From Pseudobutyrivibrio sp. (lineage in GTDB: Bacteria; Bacillota_A; Clostridia; Lachnospirales; Lachnospiraceae), in NCBI GenBank assembly GCA_024691465.1, contig JAILNO010000160.1, positions 1 through 8,242 of the forward strand: a stretch of DNA of 8,242 bases, in the 5' to 3' direction. Below the pieces are notes generated by a model, which was not told the DNA's origin, searched no databases, and saw only the letters and a list, made by a program, of their open reading frames with translations. A program made the translations under genes and the position numbers. This document shows positions 1-5,975 of this stretch, in pieces; within the stretch, counting starts at the first letter, position 1; each line of letters begins with the position of its first letter.

Positions 1-208
1 GAACACTAACTGCCGATCCTAGTTCAAACTCATCTGCTAGCTTAATACTAAACTCACCCTCCAGATTCAGAAACAGTTCAGCAATCTCGATACTATTTGC
101 ATCTAAATCATCAACAAGGCTCATATTATTAGTTATCTTACTACAGTCAGTATCAACTAACTCACTAATTCTATATATTACTCTTTTTTCAACCTCTTGT
201 ATATCCAT
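1..208 (-). CDS. Acyl carrier protein 2 (partial, C-terminus beyond left edge)
   Basis: This is a small carrier protein that would hold an acyl or aminoacyl group as a thioester on a 4'-phosphopantetheine arm. Sixty-nine residues are present; a typical ACP is about 75-85, so only the last helix is lost at the window edge. The core reads DANSIEIAELFLNLEGEF and aligns without gaps to the GADSLDTVELVMALEEEF region of fatty-acid ACPs, placing the phosphopantetheine serine at Ser39 (codon 92-94). The usual DSL triplet is NSI here; the Asp of that triplet normally contacts the phosphopantetheinyl transferase, so the change is notable. The start ATG (206-208) lies 3 nt after the stop of the ANL ligase, with an AAAGGA ribosome binding site (215-220) inside that gene, which suggests translational coupling. 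It resembles FAS/PKS-type carriers more than the DltC-like carrier encoded two genes upstream. Family confidence is high; partner and cargo are unknown. Confidence 0.88.
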   Translation of the reverse strand, partial: MDIQEVEKRVIYRISELVDTDCSKITNNMSLVDDLDANSIEIAELFLNLEGEFSIKLADEFELGSAVSV

Positions 209-211
209 TTT

Positions 212-1783
212 TTATCCTTTCATCTCAATTTGTTGATAATTATTGTTGCCATCTTCAATCTCTGTTCTAATAAGAAGCTTTTTAACCTTACCACTTGATG
301 TGACAGGTATCTCCTTTGAAGTCTTATATACAGCGCGTATCCTTTTATATACAGGCAACTTTTTATTATAATTGCATATATTGACTATCACGCTATCATC
401 CAAAGTATGGTCATCCTTAAGCTTAAGCACCATGACAGGCTTCTCCTTGACACCTAGAATCACCATTCTCTCAGCATCCGCAGTGAGCTTGGCAAAGTAC
501 TCCTCTAACTCATCTGGGTAAATATTCTCCCCTGAATTATTAACAATTACATCCTTATTTCTACCTAGGATGTAGAGTTTCTTTTGCCTAATCTCTACCC
601 TATCCCCTGTCAGGAAGTACTTGTTCATGAACAGTTCAGGCTTAATCTCCTTACCGTCTATAAGCATGTACTCATAGATGATATCTCCTGAAACCATCAG
701 CTCGCCTATTCCTTCTTCAGCAATACTTCCATCCTCCAGATAGAGCATAGCCTGATATACTTCAGAATTCACCGAGCCTACACAGCCATCTGTTCTGTCT
801 GAAATCAAGCTGCACACGTTAGATGTCAAAGAGCCAATCTCAGTCATTCCATATGCTTGTGACGAGAAAATACCAGCATCGTTTAATAATGACATAGTCT
901 CTGCCGAAGCTCTGGCCGCACCCATAATTACGAACTTAAGATTGTTTCCCACAATACTTTGGAACAATTCCTTATTTACAGACCCATGCTTCTTAAGAAT
1001 ATTCTTTACTATTGAGTCCCAAACCATAGGAACAGAATATGCAATCTGCACATTGCCCCTTTTTATAGCCTCAGTGATACTGGTAATAGTATTCTTCTCA
1101 ACTGTAACTACCTTGCCATGAAGCCTCTCATAAATAATATTGGACATAAGTGCAGCTATATGATGATTTGGGAACATAGTAAACATGTTCTTCTCGCCCT
1201 GCTGCAATAGGAAGTGCAATTTATCTAGTTCCGCATAACGTTCCATAATATTATTAATCTGAGCGCAGATACTCTTACCTGTGTGAACGAATATCTTCGG
1301 AGTACCTGTAGTGCCTGATGTACCCAGAGCAATCTTGTCAGCAAATCTATTTGGAGAAATCCACTCCTCCTCCATACTGCTATCGATAATTTCCTGTCCT
1401 GATACAAAAGTTACACCATCCAATTTAGGATCATCAGAAGTAATTATTGCTTTTATTCCAGAATTTTTTGAGACATTACCTAAATATTTGTCATTGCAGG
1501 CATTATCAAGGATAAATATATTGTATCCTGCATATAGGCATGCCCAAAAGAGAGCAGACCAAAGAGGCTGATTAGGTAACTTGATACCTATCCAACTATC
1601 AGCTGGTATGTCTGATAGTTTATTGCTCAAGCTCTTAGCCATACCCAGGATGTGGCTGTAATATTCCCCGTAGGTATACTGTGCTATCAGTGTTTCATCA
1701 TAATGCTCCCACAGAATATCGGCCTTCCCTTTTGAGAAAGAGCTCTGAAATAATCCCTGAAAAGTATTCTCCTCTAAAATCAT
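212..1783 (-). CDS. ANL-superfamily adenylate-forming acyl/aryl ligase
   Basis: This 523-residue protein is an AMP-forming ligase that would activate a carboxylic acid as the acyl adenylate and pass it to a thiol, most likely the phosphopantetheine of a neighbouring carrier protein or CoA. All core ANL motifs are intact: P-loop LGTSGTTGTPK (about 153-163), YGMTE (311-315), TGD (392-394), the hinge-region GRNKD (407-411) followed by GENIYPDELEE, and the C-terminal PVTSSGK with catalytic Lys499. The FPNHHIA segment (205-210) and the form of the last motif resemble acyl- or aryl-CoA ligases more than NRPS adenylation domains, and no carrier or condensation domain is fused. Length matches stand-alone ligases. 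The start follows the upstream ACP stop with no gap and has an AAAGGA site (1790-1795) six bases ahead. It sits between two carrier-protein genes, so loading one of them is its likely job (inference). The substrate cannot be read from the sequence. Confidence 0.93.
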   Translation of the reverse strand: MILEENTFQGLFQSSFSKGKADILWEHYDETLIAQYTYGEYYSHILGMAKSLSNKLSDIPADSWIGIKLPNQPLWSALFWACLYAGYNIFILDNACNDKYLGNVSKNSGIKAIITSDDPKLDGVTFVSGQEIIDSSMEEEWISPNRFADKIALGTSGTTGTPKIFVHTGKSICAQINNIMERYAELDKLHFLLQQGEKNMFTMFPNHHIAALMSNIIYERLHGKVVTVEKNTITSITEAIKRGNVQIAYSVPMVWDSIVKNILKKHGSVNKELFQSIVGNNLKFVIMGAARASAETMSLLNDAGIFSSQAYGMTEIGSLTSNVCSLISDRTDGCVGSVNSEVYQAMLYLEDGSIAEEGIGELMVSGDIIYEYMLIDGKEIKPELFMNKYFLTGDRVEIRQKKLYILGRNKDVIVNNSGENIYPDELEEYFAKLTADAERMVILGVKEKPVMVLKLKDDHTLDDSVIVNICNYNKKLPVYKRIRAVYKTSKEIPVTSSGKVKKLLIRTEIEDGNNNYQQIEMKG

Positions 1784-2032
1784 TTATTGTCCTTTCTTTG
1801 CGTTTATCATTCCAGCAATGCTTTCAATAGTTTCGAATGCAGACAGCTCCACATCCTCAAGCGAAATAACTACATCAAAAGTTGATTCTAATGTCTCAAG
1901 CATGGATATAATTCCGAATGAATCTAGAAAACCAGAAGTAATAAGCTTAGTCTTCTCAGTTATATCTTCTGGAACTGTACCATCCATTGTTTCAATAATG
2001 ATTTCTTTTATTTTGATTTCAACTTCACCCAT
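1784..2032 (-). CDS. Acyl/aminoacyl carrier protein 1 (DltC/PCP-like)
   Basis: This is a complete 82-residue stand-alone carrier protein. The segment SGFLDSFGIISMLETLESTF (33-52) is the classic helix II region, with the phosphopantetheine attachment serine at Ser38 (codon 1919-1921) in an LDS context. The GxLDS form is closer to D-alanyl carrier proteins, stand-alone PCPs and the carrier partners of amino acid:[carrier protein] ligases than to housekeeping AcpP. The start is set by a GGAGG site (2040-2044) overlapping the end of the PP-loop gene, whose stop lies 2 nt upstream. Its own stop abuts the ATG of the ANL ligase, so the two should be translated together. Because the operon encodes both a SerRS-like ligase and an ANL ligase, this carrier is my preferred partner for the SerRS-like enzyme (inference from the LDS motif type); the ANL ligase is the alternative. 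Confidence 0.93.
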   Translation of the reverse strand: MGEVEIKIKEIIIETMDGTVPEDITEKTKLITSGFLDSFGIISMLETLESTFDVVISLEDVELSAFETIESIAGMINAKKGQ

Positions 2033-2034
2033 TT

Positions 2035-3054
2035 TTAATCCTCCATGGAATCTATTATTTCGTGATCTAGTTCGAGTTTATCTAATACATCGTACAAATC
2101 CTTTTTGGTGATAGGAGTATTAATTAACTCCAATGCTCGCTCTCTGGTCATCTCACCACTTCTAATCAACCCTGACAATTCGGTTTCATGCTGAGTATAT
2201 CCGAATTGTTTACGTCCCATATATTGGGACATGTAATTGAATAAGCAGTTGGTTGAGTTCTTAGGCCAACTGTGACTAGGAAGCTTAAAGGATAACTCCT
2301 TCTGAAGTAGCTCAATAATATTCTTCTCATCATAATCATAGTATTTAAAAGGAGATATCTCCTCGATATGCCTATAATGCTTAGCTGCATACATCATCGG
2401 ACTCTTAAATAGTTCTAATAAATCTTCGTATTCAGGCTTCCCCTCCATGAACTCAATAGTGTTTTTATCTGATATTTTATATATCCAGAACAATTCATCC
2501 TGCGCCAGATAACTTTGCCCCTTTGTATATCCGCCAAACACCATCGATATATCATTTTCAATACATAAATCTTTAATATGTTTGTCCAGAATTAGATGAC
2601 ACACTCTACAGAAATAGATTTGCTTATCCATCTGAAGCATGACTTTAAAAAGATTAATAATATCCTCTGCTTTATATTCAATCAAATCTACTCCAAGTAT
2701 CCTTGATGCATTCCTGATGTTGTCGTACATCTCAGGAATTGAGAAGCCATTATCCACAAAGATAGCCAAAGGATTCAATTTCAAATAGTTCTTAACAATA
2801 TACAAGGACATGATACTGTCTTTTCCACCTGAGACTGCAACCGCACAATCGTACTTGCCTTTTCCCCTCTTCTTATCAATCTTCCTATGTAATGATTCAA
2901 GGAGCTTGTCTTTACTTACACTGGTTCCTAAGGCATTGGCTTCATCTTCAATTTCAATGTTCCTTTTACATAGAGAACATATACCATCATCTCCTATTTC
3001 CACATGACCATGGCATTCAGGCATAATACATTTTTTACATACTCTTTTTTCCAT
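2035..3054 (-). CDS. PP-loop (adenine nucleotide alpha-hydrolase) ATPase, sugar-amidotransferase-like, Cys-rich
   Basis: This 339-residue protein carries SGGKDS (75-80), the ATP-pyrophosphatase PP-loop that adenylates an oxygen so nitrogen or sulfur can replace it. The N-terminal CKKCIMP (6-12) paired with CSLC (26-29) is a CxxC...CxxC metal-binding knuckle like that of N-acetyl sugar amidotransferases (WbpG/PseA type). The C-terminal run from GRKQFG to MTRERALE (280-308) also resembles that group. Further cysteines at 149 and 152 (CRVC) and at 270 (STNCLFN) are candidate metal, Fe-S or sulfur-carrying sites. A longer start at 3111 is possible but would overlap the KAS III gene; the chosen ATG has an AGGTGG site six bases ahead. 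WbpG-type enzymes normally use HisH/HisF-like glutaminase partners, none of which is seen here. With no sugar genes nearby, action on a carrier-bound or small-molecule carbonyl, giving an amide, amidine or thioamide, is an inference. Superfamily is certain, the reaction is not. Confidence 0.88.
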   Translation of the reverse strand: MEKRVCKKCIMPECHGHVEIGDDGICSLCKRNIEIEDEANALGTSVSKDKLLESLHRKIDKKRGKGKYDCAVAVSGGKDSIMSLYIVKNYLKLNPLAIFVDNGFSIPEMYDNIRNASRILGVDLIEYKAEDIINLFKVMLQMDKQIYFCRVCHLILDKHIKDLCIENDISMVFGGYTKGQSYLAQDELFWIYKISDKNTIEFMEGKPEYEDLLELFKSPMMYAAKHYRHIEEISPFKYYDYDEKNIIELLQKELSFKLPSHSWPKNSTNCLFNYMSQYMGRKQFGYTQHETELSGLIRSGEMTRERALELINTPITKKDLYDVLDKLELDHEIIDSMED

Positions 3055-3060
3055 TAACTG

Positions 3061-3066
3061 CCACCT
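3061..3066 (-). promoter_or_regulatory. Ribosome binding site of the PP-loop gene (decides start)
   Basis: The minus strand reads AGGTGG followed by six bases and then ATG at 3054. The site overlaps the TAG stop of the KAS III gene (3065-3067). It supports the start at 3054 over the in-frame ATG at 3111, which would add a 19-residue hydrophobic, unrelated-looking extension inside the KAS III gene. Confidence 0.75.
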
Positions 3067-4069
3067 AGAATTGAATTGTAAATACACATGAATTAAAACC
3101 AACAGCAGCACCTGTGAATACTACTTTTGAACCTTCTTTAATCTTACCTTCTCTTCTAGCCTCATAAACTACTAGAGGAAGATTAGAGCAAGCCACATTA
3201 CCCCATTTAGTAATTACTGAACTCTTCTTTTCAAGTGGCACACCTGTTTCTTCTGCCACCTTCTTGTTAATCCACTGGGCAGCTTGACTGCTTGCGAAGA
3301 AATCCACATCATCAATTGTCCATCCAGCTTTATCCAATGCATCTTTCATAAACTCACTGCCAATCTGAAGATGCTTGTCTATTAAAGGCTTCGTTGTGCC
3401 TGGAATGTACATCTTCTCTGGATCCCTTGGGTATCTAACTCCAGCACCCCACATAACATTATTATTCCAAAGCTCAGGGAATGTCCTAAAGAATGAGTTG
3501 ATAATACCTTTGTCCTCTGGCACTTCCCCAATGACAAAAGCACCGCCACCATCACCTAAAGAAAGTGTCACAGGGCTGCCAATCATAAGCTCCTCCTTGG
3601 TGTCATAATCAAACTTCACCCACTTAGATAGAGCTTCACCTGCCGTAATAACTATTTTTTTAGCTTTGCCCGTCTTAATTAAGCTGTCTGCAATATCCAT
3701 TCCCTGTAGAAAGGCATTACATCCATTTTTGACATCGAAGCAGAAAGCTTTTTTAAGACCCAAGCGCTCTGCTATAACATTAGCAGTAGCTGGCTCTGCA
3801 AAATCTTGTGTCACCGAGCAAAAAAGCAGTGCATCTACATCATCTGGAGAAAGGTTAGCATCCTCCATAGCATTCTTGGCTGCCTCATAGGCCAGATCAG
3901 ATGAGTACTCATCCTCCGCCGTATATCTACGCTCTTCTACTCCTGTAATCATCTTAACCAGGCCGTTTCTCATTCCATGTTTAGAATAGCCTGCCTTCTC
4001 TTCCACTTCTTCACTTGTGTATACCTGCTCTGGCAGATATATTCCCATGCCAATAATTCCTGTTCTCAT
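3065..4069 (-). CDS. KAS III (FabH)-like thiolase-fold condensing/acyltransfer enzyme with Ser at the catalytic His position
   Basis: This 334-residue protein has the KAS III layout: N-terminal GIIGMGIYLPEQ, ITGVEERRY (41-49) matching the TGIRERR region, nucleophile Cys117 in DVKNGCNAF, the LGDGGGAFVIG segment (171-181), and Asn291 in GNVACSNLP. In FabH the triad is Cys-His-Asn with His in PHQAN; the matching segment here is ASSQAA (259-264), so His is replaced by Ser261 (codon AGT, 3287-3289). Cys and Asn are kept, so it may still form an acyl-enzyme thioester, but decarboxylative condensation as in FabH may be altered. Such divergent KAS III proteins in pathways act as condensing enzymes or acyltransferases on carrier-bound substrates (family knowledge). 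It starts 9 nt after the stop of the SerRS-like gene with an AGGAG site (4076-4080). It is unlikely to be the housekeeping FabH. Family is clear, reaction open. Confidence 0.92.
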   Translation of the reverse strand: MRTGIIGMGIYLPEQVYTSEEVEEKAGYSKHGMRNGLVKMITGVEERRYTAEDEYSSDLAYEAAKNAMEDANLSPDDVDALLFCSVTQDFAEPATANVIAERLGLKKAFCFDVKNGCNAFLQGMDIADSLIKTGKAKKIVITAGEALSKWVKFDYDTKEELMIGSPVTLSLGDGGGAFVIGEVPEDKGIINSFFRTFPELWNNNVMWGAGVRYPRDPEKMYIPGTTKPLIDKHLQIGSEFMKDALDKAGWTIDDVDFFASSQAAQWINKKVAEETGVPLEKKSSVITKWGNVACSNLPLVVYEARREGKIKEGSKVVFTGAAVGFNSCVFTIQF

Positions 4070-4078
4070 GTCTCTCTC

Positions 4079-5272
4079 CTATATATTCACGTATTTGCTA
4101 ATTTCATTTCTAGTACTCTCATCCCACTTAGATGAATCAATGCCCTTCTGAGATAATAGAGCATAGGCCAATCTATCCACTCCGAATGCAAAGCAGCCAC
4201 TATTGGCCAACTTGCTCTCATCTCCATCGTATATACGATATCGTTTCGAGAAATGTGTGCGGTGGAAATTAGCAGAGCCGCATGATATATAATCCTCTTC
4301 GCATGGTATATAAATCTTGTATTCCTGCTTTGATTGTCCTAGTAATTGGAACAGCTTAAGCTTCTTATAGTTATTTGCAAAGAAGGAATCATTTGCAGTA
4401 TCTATCTTAGCCTTGAGACCGAAGACATCGATCCAATATCTCCACAGTCCTTTCGCCTCCTCAATTCCATTATCAATCCTATCCTGATCCCCAACAAAGA
4501 CATATTCCTTCATATAGAATTCCTTTAATCTCTGTAGTGTCTTAACATTAGATCCTTCGTTTCTAAAGCACCTACCAGATACCAGGAAGCATCTTACAGA
4601 ATCTGAAGGGATAACTTGGTTCTGAAGGAATTTATATACTGGAGCACATGTAGCTGTCCTAAGTACATTATCTGGGAAGCTCACCTGCTGAATCTCGTTT
4701 TCTTCCTTCAGACCATTCTTCGAGAACTGATCTATAACATCTAAATCATTCTTAAGAACGCTCTCAAACATGATATGATGTGGAAAAGTTTCAAAGTATC
4801 CGCCTTCTTCGTATCCTTTTAATGAATACAATACTGGCATGCGCTGTTCCTCTATGTTCCAACTGTCAAAATGCTCGTAACCGAACTCATCAATCTTTTT
4901 CTCAAAATATGTATAGACCTTCAAGAAAATATCGCCATAGGCATATGAGCCATCTGCTAGAGAATAGATTGATCCCTTCTCAATTAATTGAGGGAAAACA
5001 TTCTCCCTTTGTATAGGTTCATTAGCTGTATAATCCTCTAGGGTCTTGATATCTAACTTCTTCTGTTCGCCAACCAACTGCTTATTAGCCATATCCTTTA
5101 GGTTGTTAAGCTTAATTACTACTTCATTTTCATATTCTTCATTAAACTTAAGCTCTACAGTTGTGTAATCTTCAGCAACTTTGTATTCCTCTATACACTC
5201 CGAGATATACGTAATCATTTCGCAGAAAAACTTCTTCTCTGCAACATCGTCCAATTTGTAAATTAGATTCAT
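4079..5272 (-). CDS. Amino acid:[carrier protein] ligase, class II seryl-tRNA-synthetase-like
   Basis: This 397-residue protein has a class II aaRS catalytic core. Motif 2 is GRCFRNEGSN (233-242) followed by LKEFYMKEYVFVG, and motif 3 is FAFGVDRLAYAL (361-372). YFETFPHH (159-166) precedes them, as in the methanogen-type SerRS/aminoacyl-carrier ligase family. That family binds a catalytic zinc through Cys-Glu-Cys; the matching residues appear to be Cys209 (ATCAP), Glu256 and Cys360 (NSGCFAFG). Known members lack a tRNA-binding arm, activate Gly or Ala and load it onto a stand-alone carrier protein; two carrier genes lie downstream here. The first roughly 100 residues form an alpha/beta-rich extension I do not recognise, and the protein is longer than the roughly 320-350 residues I expect of the family. 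No N-terminal coiled-coil tRNA arm of ordinary SerRS is apparent. The start at 5272 is preferred because AAGGAG then lies 8 nt upstream; 5278 would leave 2 nt. Amino acid specificity cannot be read. Confidence 0.88.
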   Translation of the reverse strand: MNLIYKLDDVAEKKFFCEMITYISECIEEYKVAEDYTTVELKFNEEYENEVVIKLNNLKDMANKQLVGEQKKLDIKTLEDYTANEPIQRENVFPQLIEKGSIYSLADGSYAYGDIFLKVYTYFEKKIDEFGYEHFDSWNIEEQRMPVLYSLKGYEEGGYFETFPHHIMFESVLKNDLDVIDQFSKNGLKEENEIQQVSFPDNVLRTATCAPVYKFLQNQVIPSDSVRCFLVSGRCFRNEGSNVKTLQRLKEFYMKEYVFVGDQDRIDNGIEEAKGLWRYWIDVFGLKAKIDTANDSFFANNYKKLKLFQLLGQSKQEYKIYIPCEEDYISCGSANFHRTHFSKRYRIYDGDESKLANSGCFAFGVDRLAYALLSQKGIDSSKWDESTRNEISKYVNI

Positions 5273-5280
5273 AATCATCT

Positions 5281-5286
5281 CTCCTT
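5281..5286 (-). promoter_or_regulatory. Ribosome binding site of the amino acid:[carrier protein] ligase (decides start)
   Basis: The minus strand reads AAAAAGGAG, then AG, then ATG ATT ATG. The first ATG (5276-5278) is only 2 nt from GGAG, the second (5270-5272) is 8 nt away, the normal distance, so the second is taken as the start. Confidence 0.7.
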
Positions 5287-5324
5287 TTTAGACCGACACT
5301 CGTTCTGTAATTCCAAAAAAATTT

Positions 5325-5795
5325 TTATACTACAACCTTGTATAATAATTTTTCATCCATTCTGATACGAAATAGGCTGGAAATCTCTGTTATTTCCTCG
5401 TAGCCTGCTTGTTCATACATCATCTGAGCTACTTCGTTATCATGAGCAACTAATAAGAACGCCTTAGTTCTAATCTTATTTGCTCCAGCCTGTAATGATT
5501 CCTTTTCAAAATGTTCAAGTAGTTGCTTTCCTATTCCCATATGCCTGCAATTATTATCAACTGCAATCATATGAAGGTACGGATAAGTATTAAACATGCC
5601 AGCATGCTGATACCAAATTACTCCCTGTATCTCTCCCTTTTTGTCTTTGTAGCAATAGATTTCATCAGACTGCAGGCTCTGCTCTAAAGTACTAACCAAG
5701 AGTTCTTTCCTCGGATAGTATCTAGATCCTATCTCTGATTCATAGAGAATATCTGCGCATCTGACTACATCAGACTTTGCTATTTTTTCAATCAT
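5325..5795 (-). CDS. GNAT-family N-acetyltransferase
   Basis: This is a 156-residue single-domain GNAT enzyme that would move an acetyl or other acyl group from acyl-CoA to an amine. The acetyl-CoA pyrophosphate loop is visible as RHMGIGKQLL (84-93, Q/RxxGxG/A type) following strand LHMIAVD (74-80). The C-terminal motif with Asn120, Tyr127 and GY (131-132) matches the usual GNAT B motif, and length is typical. It is the first gene after the promoter, with AAAGGAG (5801-5807) five bases before the ATG. About 50 nt separate it from the SerRS-like gene, the widest gap in the operon, so the two may be less tightly coupled. Being in the same unit suggests a tailoring step or self-protection by acetylating an amino group (inference). 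The acceptor cannot be predicted, and a merely co-transcribed general acetyltransferase is possible. Confidence 0.9.
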   Translation of the reverse strand: MIEKIAKSDVVRCADILYESEIGSRYYPRKELLVSTLEQSLQSDEIYCYKDKKGEIQGVIWYQHAGMFNTYPYLHMIAVDNNCRHMGIGKQLLEHFEKESLQAGANKIRTKAFLLVAHDNEVAQMMYEQAGYEEITEISSLFRIRMDEKLLYKVVV

Positions 5796-5817
5796 TATGT
5801 CTCCTTTCTATAAGTTG

Positions 5818-5833
5818 GTTAGCTTTATCTAAC
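5818..5833. repeat. Inverted repeat at the predicted transcription start
   Basis: On the plus strand GTTAG-CTTTAT-CTAAC forms perfect 5-bp arms around a 6-nt centre. It starts at about +1 of the predicted transcript and lies before the ribosome binding site of the GNAT gene. It could be a repressor operator overlapping the start, or a hairpin at the 5' end of the mRNA. The short arms make chance a real possibility. Confidence 0.45.
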
Positions 5834-5840
5834 TTTGGTA

Positions 5841-5869
5841 AGTATAGCATCACTCCAGAAATTTTACAA
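5841..5869 (-). promoter_or_regulatory. Sigma-A-type promoter of the biosynthetic operon
   Basis: On the minus strand, -35 TTGTAA (5864-5869) and -10 TATACT (5841-5846) are separated by exactly 17 bases, and TG one base before the -10 gives an extended -10. The predicted start is near 5833-5835, leaving a leader of about 38 nt. DNA upstream of the -35 is AT-rich. It lies directly after the terminator of the oxidoreductase gene, giving the operon independent transcription. No other promoter of this quality was seen between the operon genes. Confidence 0.8.
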
Positions 5870-5897
5870 TACATAATTAACGATTTGGGGTAAAAAT

Positions 5898-5913
5898 GTT
5901 TAAAAATTTAAAC
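5898..5913. repeat. Inverted repeat upstream of the -35
   Basis: GTTTAAA-AA-TTTAAAC is a perfect 7-bp inverted repeat around a 2-nt centre, located about 28 bp upstream of the -35 box. Position and symmetry suit a dimeric regulator site or an AT-rich UP-like element. In AT-rich DNA such palindromes also arise by chance. Confidence 0.4.
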
Positions 5914-5923
5914 TTTCTCGCAT

Positions 5924-5952
5924 AAAAAAAAAACCCCGCACTAAGTGCGGGG
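5924..5952 (-). terminator. Intrinsic terminator of the pyruvate:ferredoxin oxidoreductase transcript
   Basis: On the minus strand a GC-rich palindrome, CCCCGCAC-TTA-GTGCGGGG (5934-5952, 8-bp stem and 3-nt loop), is followed directly by ten T residues (5924-5933). It begins 23 nt after the stop codon of the oxidoreductase. It is strong and oriented to end that transcript just before the next promoter. Confidence 0.96.
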
Positions 5953-5975
5953 CCTGTTTGCAAATCTAAAGATTC

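Noticed and set aside
1..208. Housekeeping AcpP
   Set aside because: The phosphopantetheine motif is NSI rather than DSL, and the gene is translationally coupled to the ANL ligase rather than to fatty-acid genes.
3055..3111. A longer start for the PP-loop gene at 3111
   Set aside because: It overlaps the conserved C-terminus of the KAS III gene and adds 19 residues preceding the CKKCIMP knuckle that starts such proteins; the ATG at 3054 has a properly placed AGGTGG site.
3065..4069. Housekeeping FabH of fatty acid synthesis
   Set aside because: The catalytic His is missing and no other fab gene is nearby.
4079..5272. Ordinary seryl-tRNA synthetase
   Set aside because: No N-terminal coiled-coil tRNA-binding arm of bacterial SerRS is apparent, the core carries the zinc-binding Cys-Glu-Cys set of the carrier-protein ligase group, and carrier-protein genes lie in the same operon.
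5279..5324. A terminator or internal promoter between the GNAT and SerRS-like genes
   Set aside because: There is an AT-rich run (CCAAAAAAATTTTTATAC on the plus strand) but no stable GC-rich stem before a T tract, and no -35/-10 pair with acceptable spacing.
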